A DNA stretch of 64,000 bases from Hyphomicrobiales bacterium (GTDB taxonomy: Bacteria > Pseudomonadota > Alphaproteobacteria > Rhizobiales > CAJQND01): assembly GCA_028285595.1 (NCBI GenBank), contig JANQOW010000153.1, positions 19,666 to 83,665 on the forward strand. The letters run 5' to 3'. A program made the position numbers and the translations under genes. The notes under the pieces were generated by a model. It did no database searches, was not told the DNA's origin, and was given only the letters and a program-made list of their open reading frames with translations. Positions 42,456 through 52,541 of this stretch are shown here, piece by piece. The stretch's first letter is position 1. The number at the start of each line of letters is the position of its first letter.

Positions 42456-43508
42456 ATGCAAAAAAGACTGCTTTCGACACTCATAGATCACAAAGCAGAT
42501 CGTCGTCCGGCATGGATGATGCGACAAGCCGGCAGGTATCTTCCTGAGTATCGAGAAGTCCGCGAACGGGCAGGCTCTTTTTTGGACCTTTGCTACGCGC
42601 CCGCCTTGGCAGAAGAGGTGACGCTGCAGCCTTTACGCCGGTTCGACTTTGACGCTGCAATCGTTTTTGCAGATATCCTGCTGGTTCCCCATGCTCTCGG
42701 CCAAGACGTCTCATTCCAGGTTGGTGAAGGTCCCGTTCTGGAGCCCGTCTACGATGGCGCATCTGTTGCCGCGCTTTCGAGCGCGAAACTGGAGAGTCAT
42801 CTTGCCCCGGTTTATGAAACCCTTGATCGGCTTTCCTCGAGCTTGCCTGATCATGTGGCTCTGATCGGATTTTGCGGTGCGCCATGGACGGTGGCCACTT
42901 ACATGATTGAAGGCGGTACCTCCAAAGACCGGCGGGGAGCACGCCAGGCCGCTTGGGCAGCAATGAGCTCGAAGGACCATTGGTTCTCCAAGCTGATCGA
43001 TTTGTTGGTGGAGAGCTCTGCGCAATATCTTTTGGGGCAGATCAAGGCAGGTGCTGAGGTGCTTCAGATATTTGAAACCTGGGCGGTTGATCTGCCCCCG
43101 ACATTGTTTCAGCGGTTCTGTGTCGAGCCGATTGCAGAGATTGTTCGTTTGGTACACGCGGAGCATCCAAACGTGCCGATCATCTGCTTTCCTAAAGGTG
43201 CAGGTCAGCTCGCAAACTCATTTTGCAATGGTGTTCAGTGTTCTGGCCTTGGATGCGATGCGTTCGTCAATCTTGGTGAGATTGAGCTGGATGCACGTCA
43301 GAGCGTTGTAACGCAAGGTAATCTTGATCCCATATGCCTGTTACAGGGCGGCGAGATTTTGGATGTTGAGGTGCGCAAGATCGTGGATCAGACTGAGGTG
43401 GGTCATCATATCTTCAATCTTGGCCACGGAATCTTGCCGGAGACGCCTATTGAGCATGTACATCAGATGCTAAAAGCGCTTCGTGAAGCTGAAGGCAACG
43501 AGGACTAG
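42456..43508 (+). CDS. hemE: uroporphyrinogen decarboxylase
   Basis: Heme-pathway enzyme, 350 residues, converting uroporphyrinogen III to coproporphyrinogen III in the cytosol. N-terminal signature PAWMMRQAGRYLPEYREVR and the block IGFCGAPWTVATYMIEGGTS are intact, as is the C-terminal GHGILPETPIEHVHQ. The start has only a weak GAG upstream. hemJ follows after 4 nt, so two heme genes form a unit directly beside the origin. Confidence 0.96.
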   Translation: MQKRLLSTLIDHKADRRPAWMMRQAGRYLPEYREVRERAGSFLDLCYAPALAEEVTLQPLRRFDFDAAIVFADILLVPHALGQDVSFQVGEGPVLEPVYDGASVAALSSAKLESHLAPVYETLDRLSSSLPDHVALIGFCGAPWTVATYMIEGGTSKDRRGARQAAWAAMSSKDHWFSKLIDLLVESSAQYLLGQIKAGAEVLQIFETWAVDLPPTLFQRFCVEPIAEIVRLVHAEHPNVPIICFPKGAGQLANSFCNGVQCSGLGCDAFVNLGEIELDARQSVVTQGNLDPICLLQGGEILDVEVRKIVDQTEVGHHIFNLGHGILPETPIEHVHQMLKALREAEGNED

Positions 43509-43512
43509 GTCA

Positions 43513-43950
43513 GTGGCAGATCTGTATCTGTGGTTTAAGTGGCTCCATATTGTGTCCATCATCTCATGGATGGCAGCCTTGTTATATCTGCCGCGCTTGT
43601 ACGTGTATCATGCCGAACATGGAGCTGATGCGCCTCAGGCGGAAACGTTCAAAGTCATGGAGCGGCGGCTTTACAAAGCGATTATGACGCCGGCCATGAT
43701 TGCATCGTGGGTGTTCGGTGTTGCCCTCATTGCTGCTGTAAGAATTGACTTCTCATCGGATTATTGGTTCTGGGCGAAGCTGATTTTGGTCTTCGCGCTG
43801 ACTGGGGTCCATGGGCATCTTGGAAAGATCCGGCGGCAATTCGAGCAAGATCAGATCCCACGATCTTCCCGCTACTTTCGGATCATCAACGAAGTGCCTA
43901 CGGTAATCATGCTGGTTGCGGTGTTTCTGGTGGTGTTCAAACCATTTTGA
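43513..43950 (+). CDS. hemJ: protoporphyrinogen IX oxidase HemJ
   Basis: Integral membrane protein of 145 residues, the HemJ type that replaces HemG/HemY in many alphaproteobacteria. Four helices are visible. The conserved His is in FKWLHIVSIISWMAALLYLP, followed by RLYVYHAE; ERRLYKAIMTPAMIASWVFG and WFWAKLILVFALTGVHGHLG complete the family pattern. The start is GTG at 43513, 4 nt after hemE. Confidence 0.92.
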   Translation: MADLYLWFKWLHIVSIISWMAALLYLPRLYVYHAEHGADAPQAETFKVMERRLYKAIMTPAMIASWVFGVALIAAVRIDFSSDYWFWAKLILVFALTGVHGHLGKIRRQFEQDQIPRSSRYFRIINEVPTVIMLVAVFLVVFKPF

Positions 43951-44034
43951 TGGGTATAACTGAGACTGCGACAACACGGCAGTTTGCGTTTGGAAGCGGA
44001 ATTGTACTATACGAGCCTATCTTCCAATGATCGG

Positions 44035-44082
44035 TTGTGTCCCGTCCGTGGATAGTGAGATCGCCCATAGCACGGGCACACG
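44035..44082 (+). other. possible hairpin in the rho leader
   Basis: GTGTCCCGT (44037-44045) can pair with ACGGGCACAC (44072-44081) as a 9-bp stem with one bulged C, in the 245-nt spacer before rho. No T run follows, so it is not a classic terminator. rho leaders are often regulatory, but nothing here proves a role. Confidence 0.25.
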
Positions 44083-44195
44083 TCATTCAACCGCCTTCCT
44101 TTGAGAACATTGTTTCAAGAGTGTCCGTTCCGCCTGGAACATCAACACAAAGAAACGCAGCTCTAGGTCCCATCTGAAAAGTCTGGATTTTGACT

Positions 44196-45479
44196 ATGAC
44201 AGAAGTCAGCGAAGTACAGCAGATCAAACTCCATGATCTAAAAAGCAAATCCCCTACTGACCTTCTGGTTCTGGCCGAAGCGTTAGAGGTCGAGAACGCA
44301 AGCACCATGCGCAAACAGGAGTTAATGTTTGCCATACTGAAAAACTATGCCGAACAGGATGTCGAGATCATCGGTGAGGGTGTGGTTGAGGTGCTGCAGG
44401 ATGGGTTTGGTTTTCTGCGCTCACCTGATGCAAACTATCTGCCGGGGCCCGATGATATCTACGTAAGCCCGAGCCAGATTCGGCGGTTCTCCCTTAGAAC
44501 TGGTGATTCGGTGGAAGGGGAAATTCGGAGCCCTAAAGACGGTGAACGATATTTTGCTCTTTTGCGGGTCAACACAATCAACTTCGAGGAACCGGAGAAG
44601 ACACGCCATAAGGTTCACTTCGACAACTTAACACCGCTCTATCCTGACGAACGTCTTGAGATGGAGGTGGATGATCCCGAGTTGAAAGATAAAAGCGCCC
44701 GGGTGATCGATCTGGTTGCGCCGCTGGGTAAAGGCCAGCGCGGACTGATTGTGGCGCCTCCGAGGACGGGTAAGACCGTATTGCTGCAGAACATCGCGCA
44801 TTCCATCTCGGCAAATCATCCAGAGTGCTATCTTATCGTGCTGCTAATTGATGAGCGTCCGGAGGAAGTCACCGATATGCAGCGCTCTGTCCGCGGCGAG
44901 GTGATCAGTTCAACCTTCGACGAGCCGGCAACGCGACACGTGCAGGTGGCGGAGATGGTCATCGAGAAAGCAAAGCGGCTGGTCGAGCACAGCCGTGATG
45001 TTGTGATCTTGCTGGACTCAATCACACGTCTGGGGCGTGCATACAACACCGTGGTACCGTCTTCAGGGAAGGTGCTTACCGGCGGTGTGGATGCCAATGC
45101 ATTGCAGCGCCCGAAGCGGTTCTTCGGTGCAGCCCGGAATATCGAAGAAGGCGGTTCGCTAACTATTATTGCGACGGCTTTGATTGATACGGGAAGCCGT
45201 ATGGACGAAGTGATCTTTGAAGAGTTTAAGGGCACGGGTAACTCCGAACTGATACTCGATCGGAAAGTTGCCGATAAACGCGTGTTCCCGGCCATCGACA
45301 TCACGCGTTCTGGTACCCGGAAGGAAGAACTTCTCATTGACCCAGCCACACTGACGAAGATGTATGTGCTTCGCAGAATTCTTAATCCGATGGGTACGGT
45401 TGACGGGATCGAGTTCCTGCTTGAGAAGTTGAAGCAGACGAAGAACAATGATGAGTTCTTCGATTCAATGAATACCTAG
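44196..45479 (+). CDS. rho: transcription termination factor Rho
   Basis: Hexameric RNA helicase, 427 residues. N-terminal helical part ([20 protein letters not shown]), RNA-binding cold-shock-like domain ([20 protein letters not shown]), Walker A PPRTGKT (~187) and Walker [18 protein letters not shown] (~270) are all present. I chose ATG at 44196; a TTG two codons upstream is possible. The last 15 nt overlap the convergent DUF255 gene. Confidence 0.97.
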   Translation: MTEVSEVQQIKLHDLKSKSPTDLLVLAEALEVENASTMRKQELMFAILKNYAEQDVEIIGEGVVEVLQDGFGFLRSPDANYLPGPDDIYVSPSQIRRFSLRTGDSVEGEIRSPKDGERYFALLRVNTINFEEPEKTRHKVHFDNLTPLYPDERLEMEVDDPELKDKSARVIDLVAPLGKGQRGLIVAPPRTGKTVLLQNIAHSISANHPECYLIVLLIDERPEEVTDMQRSVRGEVISSTFDEPATRHVQVAEMVIEKAKRLVEHSRDVVILLDSITRLGRAYNTVVPSSGKVLTGGVDANALQRPKRFFGAARNIEEGGSLTIIATALIDTGSRMDEVIFEEFKGTGNSELILDRKVADKRVFPAIDITRSGTRKEELLIDPATLTKMYVLRRILNPMGTVDGIEFLLEKLKQTKNNDEFFDSMNT

Positions 45480-47489
45480 TGCTTCGGGGATTTGGTCCTC
45501 TTTCGTGAGCGGCAGGGAACAGACCGGTCCATTGCAGATGAAAACAGTGATGGGCCCGTCTCCGGACTTGCCGTGTGCAGGGTGTTCCTGGGGCAGGTCC
45601 ACACCCGTTTCAACGTTGATCAATTGTCGTGCCGGGATTGCGTATTGCAAAAGTGCGTGTCGCATAGACTGGTACTCTCTTGAATTCGGATCTCCAACCA
45701 ACACAATTTGAGTGAGGTTCGCGAAGTCTTCGAACCCATTTAGAGCTCCTGCATGTGCTATGCCCGACGCAAGGATCTGCGGAGTGAACGCTGAGACGGT
45801 CTGCGTGCCTGCGGCCCGGTACTGGTCATCCCCCGTCAGAGCATAAAGACGTGCGAGATTGGCGAGCATTGTTGCATTCGCATTGGGTGTGGCGTCATCG
45901 CTTGCGCTGTATGTCCTGCGGATGAGATCTGTAGCTTGGTTGCTGGTGAAATAATATCCACCTCGGTCTGGATCCCAGAAGTGCTCTGATAGATCGCTCG
46001 TCCAAGTTTTAGCATCCTCCAGATAAGTTGGTTCCGTTGTGGCTTCATATAGCGATAGTGCCGCCCTGGTCATGTTAGCGTAGCCATCTGCAGTGGCTGG
46101 GTGTCTGGTTTGACCGGCGCGGTGAGACTGGAGAAATTTCCCGTCTCGATAAAGCGTGGACTTGACCCCATCGTAAGCGGCTGTAGCAAGAGCCAGCCAT
46201 GATGGATTGTCGAACACGAGACCTGCATTGGCTAAAGAGGCGATCATCAACCCATTCCAATCGGTCAGGATTTTGTCATCTCGCGCCGGAGCATTCCTTT
46301 TTGCTCTGTGGGCGAATAGGGTCTCGCGGGCGGCGTTGAGACGAGCTTCCATTGGTTCATCGAGCATGTCCAGCGCACCGAGCCGATTGAGAATCACCTT
46401 TCCTTCCCAGTTTCCTCCTGGACGGACATCGTAAATCTCACTGAATGGAATTGCGTCTGAGCCGAGGAGGTTCTCAATTTCCGTGCGATCCCAAACGTAG
46501 AATGTGCCCTCCTCACCATCGGAATCCGCATCGAGGCTGGCGGCTAACGCGTCGTGTTCGGCAATCATTTCACGGGATACCCAGGAGATTGTCTCATCGA
46601 TTCGGACTCGAAACAGATCATCCTTTGTGTGTTGCCAGACGGATACGAGGAGGTCCAAAAGCTGCGCATTGTCATACAGCATCTTCTCAAAGTGTGGTGC
46701 GAGCCACCGCTCGTCGACGGAATACCGCGCAACTCCTCCGCCAAGGTGATCATAGATGCCGCCCTGGCAGATGTTCCGCAGTGTAACCAGTGTGCGGTTG
46801 CGTGATGTGGTGTCGCCCGTGCGGAGATAGTGACGCCAGAGGAGCTGAAAAATCGGGACTTGTGGAAACTTTGGCGCGCCCTGGAGGCCGCCTCGAACAG
46901 GGTCGACAATGGAATGGATCTGCTTGGCCACTTGATTGACAATGTCCAGATCGATGTCCGGGAGATCAGAGCCGGTCGCTGCTCGTGGTTGTTGTTGGAG
47001 TGCGGCTTGGAGTGCGTTCGTATTTGTTTTCACTTTGTCTGGGGCCGTCTGATAGATGCTGGAGACTTGTTCCAGGACAGCGGTGAAAGATGGTCGTCCA
47101 TATTGCGGCATTTTCGGAAAGTATGTGCCGCCCCAAAATGGCTGGCGCTCGGCGTTCAGGAACATCGTGAGGGGCCAGCCTCCCTGTTCGCCGAGATGGT
47201 GGAGCGCTTCCATGTAAATCTTATCGATGTCAGGACGCTCTTCGCGGTCGAGTTTTATGTTGATGAAAAGGGCGTTCATGACCTCGGCGGTGGCGGGGTC
47301 TTCGAAGCTTTCGTGAGCCATCACGTGACACCAGTGACACGCGGCATATCCAACAGAAAGCAGCACAGGTTTGCCTGTTCGTTTTGCTTCCTCAAATGCA
47401 TCATCACCCCATGGGTACCAGTGGACAGGATTGTCCTTGTGTTGCAAGAGATAGGGACTGGGCTCATCTGCAAGGCGGTTATGGGTCAT
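45465..47489 (-). CDS. thioredoxin-domain protein, DUF255/YyaL family
   Basis: Large cytosolic protein of 674 residues. The N-terminal thioredoxin-like domain (DUF255) starts [20 protein letters not shown] and carries a C-x-x-C motif in [15 protein letters not shown] (~50). A long alpha/alpha barrel like N-acylglucosamine epimerases follows ([40 protein letters not shown]). Biochemical function is unsettled in the family. I chose the ATG at 47489, where family members begin. It opposes rho, with 15 nt overlap, and is divergent from mnmE. Confidence 0.92.
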   Translation of the reverse strand: MTHNRLADEPSPYLLQHKDNPVHWYPWGDDAFEEAKRTGKPVLLSVGYAACHWCHVMAHESFEDPATAEVMNALFINIKLDREERPDIDKIYMEALHHLGEQGGWPLTMFLNAERQPFWGGTYFPKMPQYGRPSFTAVLEQVSSIYQTAPDKVKTNTNALQAALQQQPRAATGSDLPDIDLDIVNQVAKQIHSIVDPVRGGLQGAPKFPQVPIFQLLWRHYLRTGDTTSRNRTLVTLRNICQGGIYDHLGGGVARYSVDERWLAPHFEKMLYDNAQLLDLLVSVWQHTKDDLFRVRIDETISWVSREMIAEHDALAASLDADSDGEEGTFYVWDRTEIENLLGSDAIPFSEIYDVRPGGNWEGKVILNRLGALDMLDEPMEARLNAARETLFAHRAKRNAPARDDKILTDWNGLMIASLANAGLVFDNPSWLALATAAYDGVKSTLYRDGKFLQSHRAGQTRHPATADGYANMTRAALSLYEATTEPTYLEDAKTWTSDLSEHFWDPDRGGYYFTSNQATDLIRRTYSASDDATPNANATMLANLARLYALTGDDQYRAAGTQTVSAFTPQILASGIAHAGALNGFEDFANLTQIVLVGDPNSREYQSMRHALLQYAIPARQLINVETGVDLPQEHPAHGKSGDGPITVFICNGPVCSLPLTKEDQIPEALGIH

Positions 47490-47640
47490 CGCGCTCTTTC
47501 TGGCATAGGATTTGAGCACATACGTTAAGCCACTGTGGGTCAAAGGCAATGGATAAGTTCCAAATGATCGTGAAGTCTCAGGTGAACCGAGTCGGCTCCG
47601 AAATGGTGGCTAATTTGTGTGGACTCAGAGGATAGGGGTC

Positions 47641-48984
47641 ATGGCGGTAGAGACGATCTTCGCCCCGTCGAGTGGAACCCAGCGGTCTGGTGTTTGTGTT
47701 CTCCGGGTTTCGGGTCCGAATGCGGGGCTCGTTATGCATGAGTTGGTTGGAGGGCCGTGCCTGCCGCGACAAGCTGCTCTTCGTAAACTTCGTGAACCAG
47801 TCTCTGGAGAGCCGATTGATCAATGTTTGGTGCTCTGGTTCGAAGGTCCAGAGAGTTTCACCGGTGAAGATGTGGTCGAATTGCATGTTCATGGTGGCCG
47901 AGCGGTGATTGATGCGAGCCTCCGCGCCCTGGGTACTCTCGATGGGTTTCGGTTAGCAGAGCCAGGCGAATTTGCCCGGCGCGCTTTTGAGAACGGAAAG
48001 CTGGACCTTTCGGAAGTGGAAGGTCTTGCTGATTTGATCAATGCGCAGACGGAGGCCCAGCGTAGACTTGCGTTCCGTGAAGCTGATGGTCGGGTCCGAC
48101 ATCTATATGAGACGTGGCGCGAGCAACTGTTGCAATGCCTGACTTATGTGGAAGCTGATGTTGATTTTGTTGATGAGGACGATGTTCCCGAAGATATCAG
48201 CGCTTCGATCGCTCAACCGCTGAATCTGTTGCTGAAAGACCTAGAGTTACACCTGGCCGACCCCAGGCAAGGCGAAGTTCTGCGAAACGGGTTTAGGGTG
48301 GTTTTGGCGGGCCTGCCGAATGTTGGGAAATCCAGCTTGCTGAATGCTATCGCTGATCGGGATGTTGTCATTGTGACAGAAACGGCCGGTACGACGCGGG
48401 ATGTGGTTGAAGTGTTTATGGATCTGGGCGGGTTTCCTGTCGTTCTTTGTGACACGGCTGGCCTGAGGGCGGCAGGTGACGAGGTTGAGCGGATTGGCGT
48501 GAAAAGGGCGGAGGCGGCTGTGGGAAGCGCTGATTTGGTCGTTTGGGTGGGCGACGAGCACGGGCTTTGGCCGTCCGATATGAGCCATACGAACGATTCG
48601 GATGCGATATGGATTAGAAACAAGAGTGATCTGGGGACGAAATTCGAATCGGACATGCAACAGCCGCCCATTTCCGCCTCTGTATGCGCTCAAACCGGTG
48701 AGGGAATCCCCAAGGTGTTGTCTTTGGTTCAGGAAGCGGCGGCGCGGAGGTTGGAGTTAACCGAAGAGATGGGTGTGACGCGTCAAAGGCATGCGGATTG
48801 TGTTAGGTCCTGTGTCGCCCATATTAGGGAGGCAGTAGCGCTGTCCTCTCATCGCGCTGGTGAGATAGAGCTATTGGCTGAAGAACTTCGGCTTGCGGCG
48901 CGGTCTTTGGCGCGGGTTGGTGGCCAAATCGATGTTGAGGACGTTTTGGACCGAATCTTTGGCGAATTCTGTATTGGGAAGTGA
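47641..48984 (+). CDS. mnmE: tRNA modification GTPase MnmE
   Basis: GTPase (447 residues) that works with MnmG to modify the wobble uridine of tRNAs. An N-terminal formyl-folate-binding domain (EPGEFARRAFENGKLDLSEV) precedes a helical domain and an inserted G domain: GLPNVGKSSLLNAI (P-loop, ~226), DTAGLR (G3) and RNKSD (G4, Arg-Asn-Lys-x-Asp). The C-terminus ends FGEFCIGK, with the conserved Cys. ATG at 47641 follows GAGGATAGGGG. mnmG is 107 nt downstream. Confidence 0.96.
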   Translation: MAVETIFAPSSGTQRSGVCVLRVSGPNAGLVMHELVGGPCLPRQAALRKLREPVSGEPIDQCLVLWFEGPESFTGEDVVELHVHGGRAVIDASLRALGTLDGFRLAEPGEFARRAFENGKLDLSEVEGLADLINAQTEAQRRLAFREADGRVRHLYETWREQLLQCLTYVEADVDFVDEDDVPEDISASIAQPLNLLLKDLELHLADPRQGEVLRNGFRVVLAGLPNVGKSSLLNAIADRDVVIVTETAGTTRDVVEVFMDLGGFPVVLCDTAGLRAAGDEVERIGVKRAEAAVGSADLVVWVGDEHGLWPSDMSHTNDSDAIWIRNKSDLGTKFESDMQQPPISASVCAQTGEGIPKVLSLVQEAAARRLELTEEMGVTRQRHADCVRSCVAHIREAVALSSHRAGEIELLAEELRLAARSLARVGGQIDVEDVLDRIFGEFCIGK

Positions 48985-48999
48985 TTGTGAGCTTCGGAT

Positions 49000-49015
49000 T
49001 GTTTCACGTGAAACA
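49000..49015. other. parS: parS centromere site 1
   Basis: TGTTTCACGTGAAACA, a perfect 16-bp palindrome identical to the bacterial parS consensus to which ParB binds. It lies in the spacer between mnmE and mnmG, about 3 kb from parAB and about 6.5 kb from the putative origin. Confidence 0.95.
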
Positions 49016-49091
49016 TGAGCGCGCCCAGTTGGAATTTGACCCATCGGGCTGAAGAGCTTATTGAGGCGCAAATTGGCGTAGAGTGTGACCG

Positions 49092-50966
49092 ATGAATAAG
49101 TCTTTTGACGTGATTGTCGTAGGTGGCGGGCATGCGGGCTGTGAGGCCGCGTCTGCCTCTGCACGATTCGGCGCGGCTACTCTCCTCGTGACCCACAAAG
49201 TGGAGACGATCGGGGAAATGTCGTGCAATCCAGCGATCGGGGGACTTGGCAAGGGCCACCTGGTCAGGGAGATTGACGCGCTGGATGGGCTGATGGGGCG
49301 TGTCATTGATCGTGCAGGAATCCAGTTCCGAATGTTGAACAGGCGGAAGGGCCCTGCTGTTCGGGGTCCGCGTGCGCAAGCTGATCGGGCGCTGTATCGT
49401 TCAGCTATGCAGGACGAGATTTCTGGTCACGAGCGCTTGGAGGTGCGGGCTGCTGCTGTGGCCGGTATTCTCCAGGATGCAGGTCGCGTTGTGGGTGTTG
49501 AGCTCGACAACGGTGACGTTGTGCGATGTGCCGCTGTGGTTTTGACTACAGGAACGTTCTTGCGTGGTTTGATTCATCTAGGAGAGAAGCGGGTTCCGGC
49601 GGGCCGGGTCGGTGATGCGCCGGCTGTGAAGTTGGCAGAGATGCTTTATGCCAGTGGAATGCAGATGGGTCGGCTAAAGACCGGCACTCCACCGCGTTTG
49701 GACGGGCGAACGATAGATTTCACCTCGCTGAAGGAACAAGAAGGCGATACGCCCCCCACGCCGTTTTCTTTTCTCACGCAGAAGATAGATGTGCCGCAGG
49801 TCAGTTGTCATTTGACGGCCACGACCCCCGAAACTCACGCCATCATCGAGCAGAATCTCACGAAATCAGCCATGTACTCCGGCCAGATTGATGGGGTTGG
49901 GCCGAGATATTGTCCGTCCATTGAAGATAAGATCGTGAAGTTCAAAGAGCGCCAATCCCATCAGGTGTTCTTGGAGCCGGAGGGGCTGGATGATCATGTC
50001 TATTATCCGAACGGGATATCCACCTCACTCCCGGAGGATGTTCAGGATGCCTATGTGCACTCAATCCCTGGTCTGGAGCAGGCGAAGATTACTCAGTACG
50101 GTTATGCCATTGAGTATGACTATGTAGATCCGCGCGAGTTGTTTCCCAGTTTGGAGTGCAAGAGGTTTCCGGGCCTTTATCTGGCTGGGCAGATCAACGG
50201 CACCACGGGCTATGAGGAAGCCGGGGCTCAAGGTCTTATGGCGGGGCTCAATGCGGCGCGAAGCGTGGGTCAGTCTGGAAGTGTGGTCCTGGACAGGGCT
50301 GACGGCTACATCGGCGTGATGATTGATGACCTTGTGACCCGGGGGGTAAGTGAACCCTACAGGATGTTCACGTCACGGGCGGAGTACAGACTATCGTTGC
50401 GTGCAGATAACGCTGATCAGCGCCTGACGCCTCGTGGTGAATCGTTTGGAGTGGTCGGGGGACAGCGATCCCGGTATTTTGCAGATAAAATGGAGCGCTT
50501 AGACCGGTGCCGTTCTGTACTCCAAGGTCTTTCATTGACGCCAAATGAGGCGAATAAGGCCGGGATACGATTGAATCTGGATGGTGTTCGGCGATCAGCG
50601 CTGGATCTTTTGTCGATTCCAGATGTGGATTTTGAGGTACTGAAGCCCATTTGGCCACAACTGCAAGACATGGATGCAGAATCTATCGAGCAGATTAGCA
50701 ATGATGCGCGGTATAGTGTTTACCTGGATCGACAGGCGGCGGACATTGAAGCGTTTCGCCGAGATGAAGCACTCGAGATCCCAGTCGATTTTGATTATGG
50801 CACACTCAGCGGGCTTTCAAACGAGGTGCGTGAGAAGCTGGAAGGCCATCGTCCCGTCACATTGGGCCAGGCTGGCAGGATTAATGGTGTCACGCCGGCG
50901 GCGCTGACGTTGCTCCTTTCAGCGGTGCGCCGGCGGTCATCGGGAACCGGGCAGTCCGCCGCATGA
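49092..50966 (+). CDS. mnmG: tRNA modification enzyme MnmG (GidA)
   Basis: FAD-dependent partner of MnmE, 624 residues, adding the carboxymethylaminomethyl group to U34 of tRNAs. FAD-binding [10 protein letters not shown] (~12-21), then [37 protein letters not shown] and [20 protein letters not shown] are family hallmarks. The end overlaps rsmG by 4 nt (ATGA). Confidence 0.97.
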   Translation: MNKSFDVIVVGGGHAGCEAASASARFGAATLLVTHKVETIGEMSCNPAIGGLGKGHLVREIDALDGLMGRVIDRAGIQFRMLNRRKGPAVRGPRAQADRALYRSAMQDEISGHERLEVRAAAVAGILQDAGRVVGVELDNGDVVRCAAVVLTTGTFLRGLIHLGEKRVPAGRVGDAPAVKLAEMLYASGMQMGRLKTGTPPRLDGRTIDFTSLKEQEGDTPPTPFSFLTQKIDVPQVSCHLTATTPETHAIIEQNLTKSAMYSGQIDGVGPRYCPSIEDKIVKFKERQSHQVFLEPEGLDDHVYYPNGISTSLPEDVQDAYVHSIPGLEQAKITQYGYAIEYDYVDPRELFPSLECKRFPGLYLAGQINGTTGYEEAGAQGLMAGLNAARSVGQSGSVVLDRADGYIGVMIDDLVTRGVSEPYRMFTSRAEYRLSLRADNADQRLTPRGESFGVVGGQRSRYFADKMERLDRCRSVLQGLSLTPNEANKAGIRLNLDGVRRSALDLLSIPDVDFEVLKPIWPQLQDMDAESIEQISNDARYSVYLDRQAADIEAFRRDEALEIPVDFDYGTLSGLSNEVREKLEGHRPVTLGQAGRINGVTPAALTLLLSAVRRRSSGTGQSAA

Positions 50967-51613
50967 CGAGTTCTGATCCTGCGGTTGAGGCCCTGGGGGA
51001 GCGGTTCAATGTTTCACGTGAAACAACGGAACGGATCCGTGACTATGTTGATCTGCTTCTCAAGTGGCAGTCCAAGATCAATATCATCGGACCGTCCACA
51101 ACCGATCAAATCTGGCAGAGGCACATTGCTGATAGCCTGCAGTTGAGCCCTCTCGTGCTGGAACGCATCTCTGACGGGCCAATTTGCTTGCTGGATCTGG
51201 GGACCGGCGCAGGTTTGCCTGGGATACCGCTTGGCTTGCGTTTGGCGCAAGAGAGGGAGGTCCACGTTCACTTGGTGGACAGCAACGTCAAGAAAGCAGC
51301 ATTCCTGCGGGAGGCTCGGCGAATCATAGAGCTTGACGCGCAGGTTCATTGCATGCGCATAGAGCAGATGGCTCCGAAGCAGACGGTGCCGATGCCGAAT
51401 ATCGTGGTTTCCCGAGCGCTGGCTTCGTTGGATCAGCTTTCGGAATGGGCCGTACCTTGGATTGAAGAGGGCGCCGTCTGTATGTTTCAGAAGGGACGAA
51501 GTGTGGAAAAGGAGATGGCTGACGCTGATCAATCACGCGGGCTGGTCTATAAGATTGTACAGTCTGAGCTTAATCCTGAGAGCTCCATCGTCATTGTTGA
51601 CGCGAGCCGCTGA
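50963..51613 (+). CDS. rsmG: 16S rRNA (guanine-527-N7)-methyltransferase RsmG (GidB)
   Basis: SAM-dependent enzyme (216 residues) that methylates G527 of 16S rRNA. SAM motif [16 protein letters not shown] (~78-93), the block [12 protein letters not shown], and [13 protein letters not shown] are typical. The N-terminal [13 protein letters not shown] is encoded partly by a perfect parS site. It is translated directly after mnmG and precedes parA by 13 nt. Confidence 0.96.
   Translation: MTSSDPAVEALGERFNVSRETTERIRDYVDLLLKWQSKINIIGPSTTDQIWQRHIADSLQLSPLVLERISDGPICLLDLGTGAGLPGIPLGLRLAQEREVHVHLVDSNVKKAAFLREARRIIELDAQVHCMRIEQMAPKQTVPMPNIVVSRALASLDQLSEWAVPWIEEGAVCMFQKGRSVEKEMADADQSRGLVYKIVQSELNPESSIVIVDASR
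51010..51025. other. parS: parS centromere site 2, inside rsmG
   Basis: A second perfect TGTTTCACGTGAAACA, within codons ~16-22 of rsmG, where it encodes the residues NVSRET. parS inside or near this gene is known in other bacteria. The site is 0.6 kb before parA. The protein sequence is constrained by the DNA site or vice versa. Confidence 0.95.
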
Positions 51614-51626
51614 GGGTATCACTGAT

Positions 51627-52445
51627 ATGGAACGCAAGGCTTTTTCCACCCAGAGGATACTGGCGCTGGCCAATCAAAAGGGTGGCGTGGGTAAAACCAC
51701 CACGGCCATCAATCTTGCCACGGCCCTGGCGGCTGTTGGAGAGCGCGTTCTGCTGATTGATCTTGACCCGCAGGGCAATGCCAGCACCGGTTTGGGCTTG
51801 CAGCGTTCGCCCCAATCGGGCTCCACCTATCATGTTCTCTTGGGTGACCTGCCTTTGGTGGACATCATCAAGAATACCGTGGTTCCAAATCTTGACTGTG
51901 CGTCGTCATCTTTGGATTTGCTGGGGGCAGAGCTGGAATTGGCAACCTTGGAGCGCCGGAACTTTCGGCTGCGAGATGCGCTAAATGACCTGAAATCCGC
52001 TCAACCTCTGCATGAGCGATATTCTTATGTTCTGCTGGATTGTCCCCCGTCTTTGAACCTTCTGACAATGAACGCGCTGGCCGCCGCGGACGGCATTCTG
52101 GTGCCGCTTCAGTGTGAGTTCTTTGCGCTGGAAGGCTTGAGCCAACTGCTGAAAACCGTCGAGCGGGTGCGTGCAAATCTCAATGACAAGTTGCAGATCC
52201 AGGGTGTGATCCTGACAATGCACGATAAGCGGAACAGTTTGTCTGAGCAGGTGGCGGAGGATGTTCGGTCGGTTCTGGGAGAGAAGGTGTATGGCACCGT
52301 AATCCCACGCAATGTGCGGGTGTCTGAGGCGCCTTCTCACGGCAAGCCGGTGCTGCTCTATGATCAGTCGTGTGCAGGCAGTCAGGCGTATATTCGACTC
52401 GCGTCCGAAATGATCCGACGCGAACAAAAACTAAAAGCAGCGTAG
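51627..52445 (+). CDS. parA: chromosome partitioning ATPase ParA
   Basis: Walker-type ATPase of 272 residues that segregates the origin with ParB. Deviant Walker A KGGVGKTT (~residue 18), the Walker A' LLIDLDPQGNAS and Walker B VLLDCPPSLNLLT are all present. Start chosen at the ATG at 51627 because the family begins just before ILALANQKGG; a longer frame upstream overlaps rsmG. parB follows. Confidence 0.96.
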   Translation: MERKAFSTQRILALANQKGGVGKTTTAINLATALAAVGERVLLIDLDPQGNASTGLGLQRSPQSGSTYHVLLGDLPLVDIIKNTVVPNLDCASSSLDLLGAELELATLERRNFRLRDALNDLKSAQPLHERYSYVLLDCPPSLNLLTMNALAAADGILVPLQCEFFALEGLSQLLKTVERVRANLNDKLQIQGVILTMHDKRNSLSEQVAEDVRSVLGEKVYGTVIPRNVRVSEAPSHGKPVLLYDQSCAGSQAYIRLASEMIRREQKLKAA

Positions 52446-52541
52446 TGCAATCATGGTGTTTTCTGATATCAAGACTCCGGCGAAACGAATCACCTAGTGG
52501 GCGAGTTTGACGGAAACGCATCGAAAGAGCGGGAGAGGCAC

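Noticed and set aside
44828..45448. 206-codon open frame antisense to rho
   Set aside because: Mirror of a well-identified gene; Ser/Arg-rich composition, no ribosome site. Long antisense frames here come from codon bias.
46830..47528. 232-codon frame antisense to the DUF255 gene
   Set aside because: Overlaps a gene with intact conserved motifs; no family features in the antisense product.
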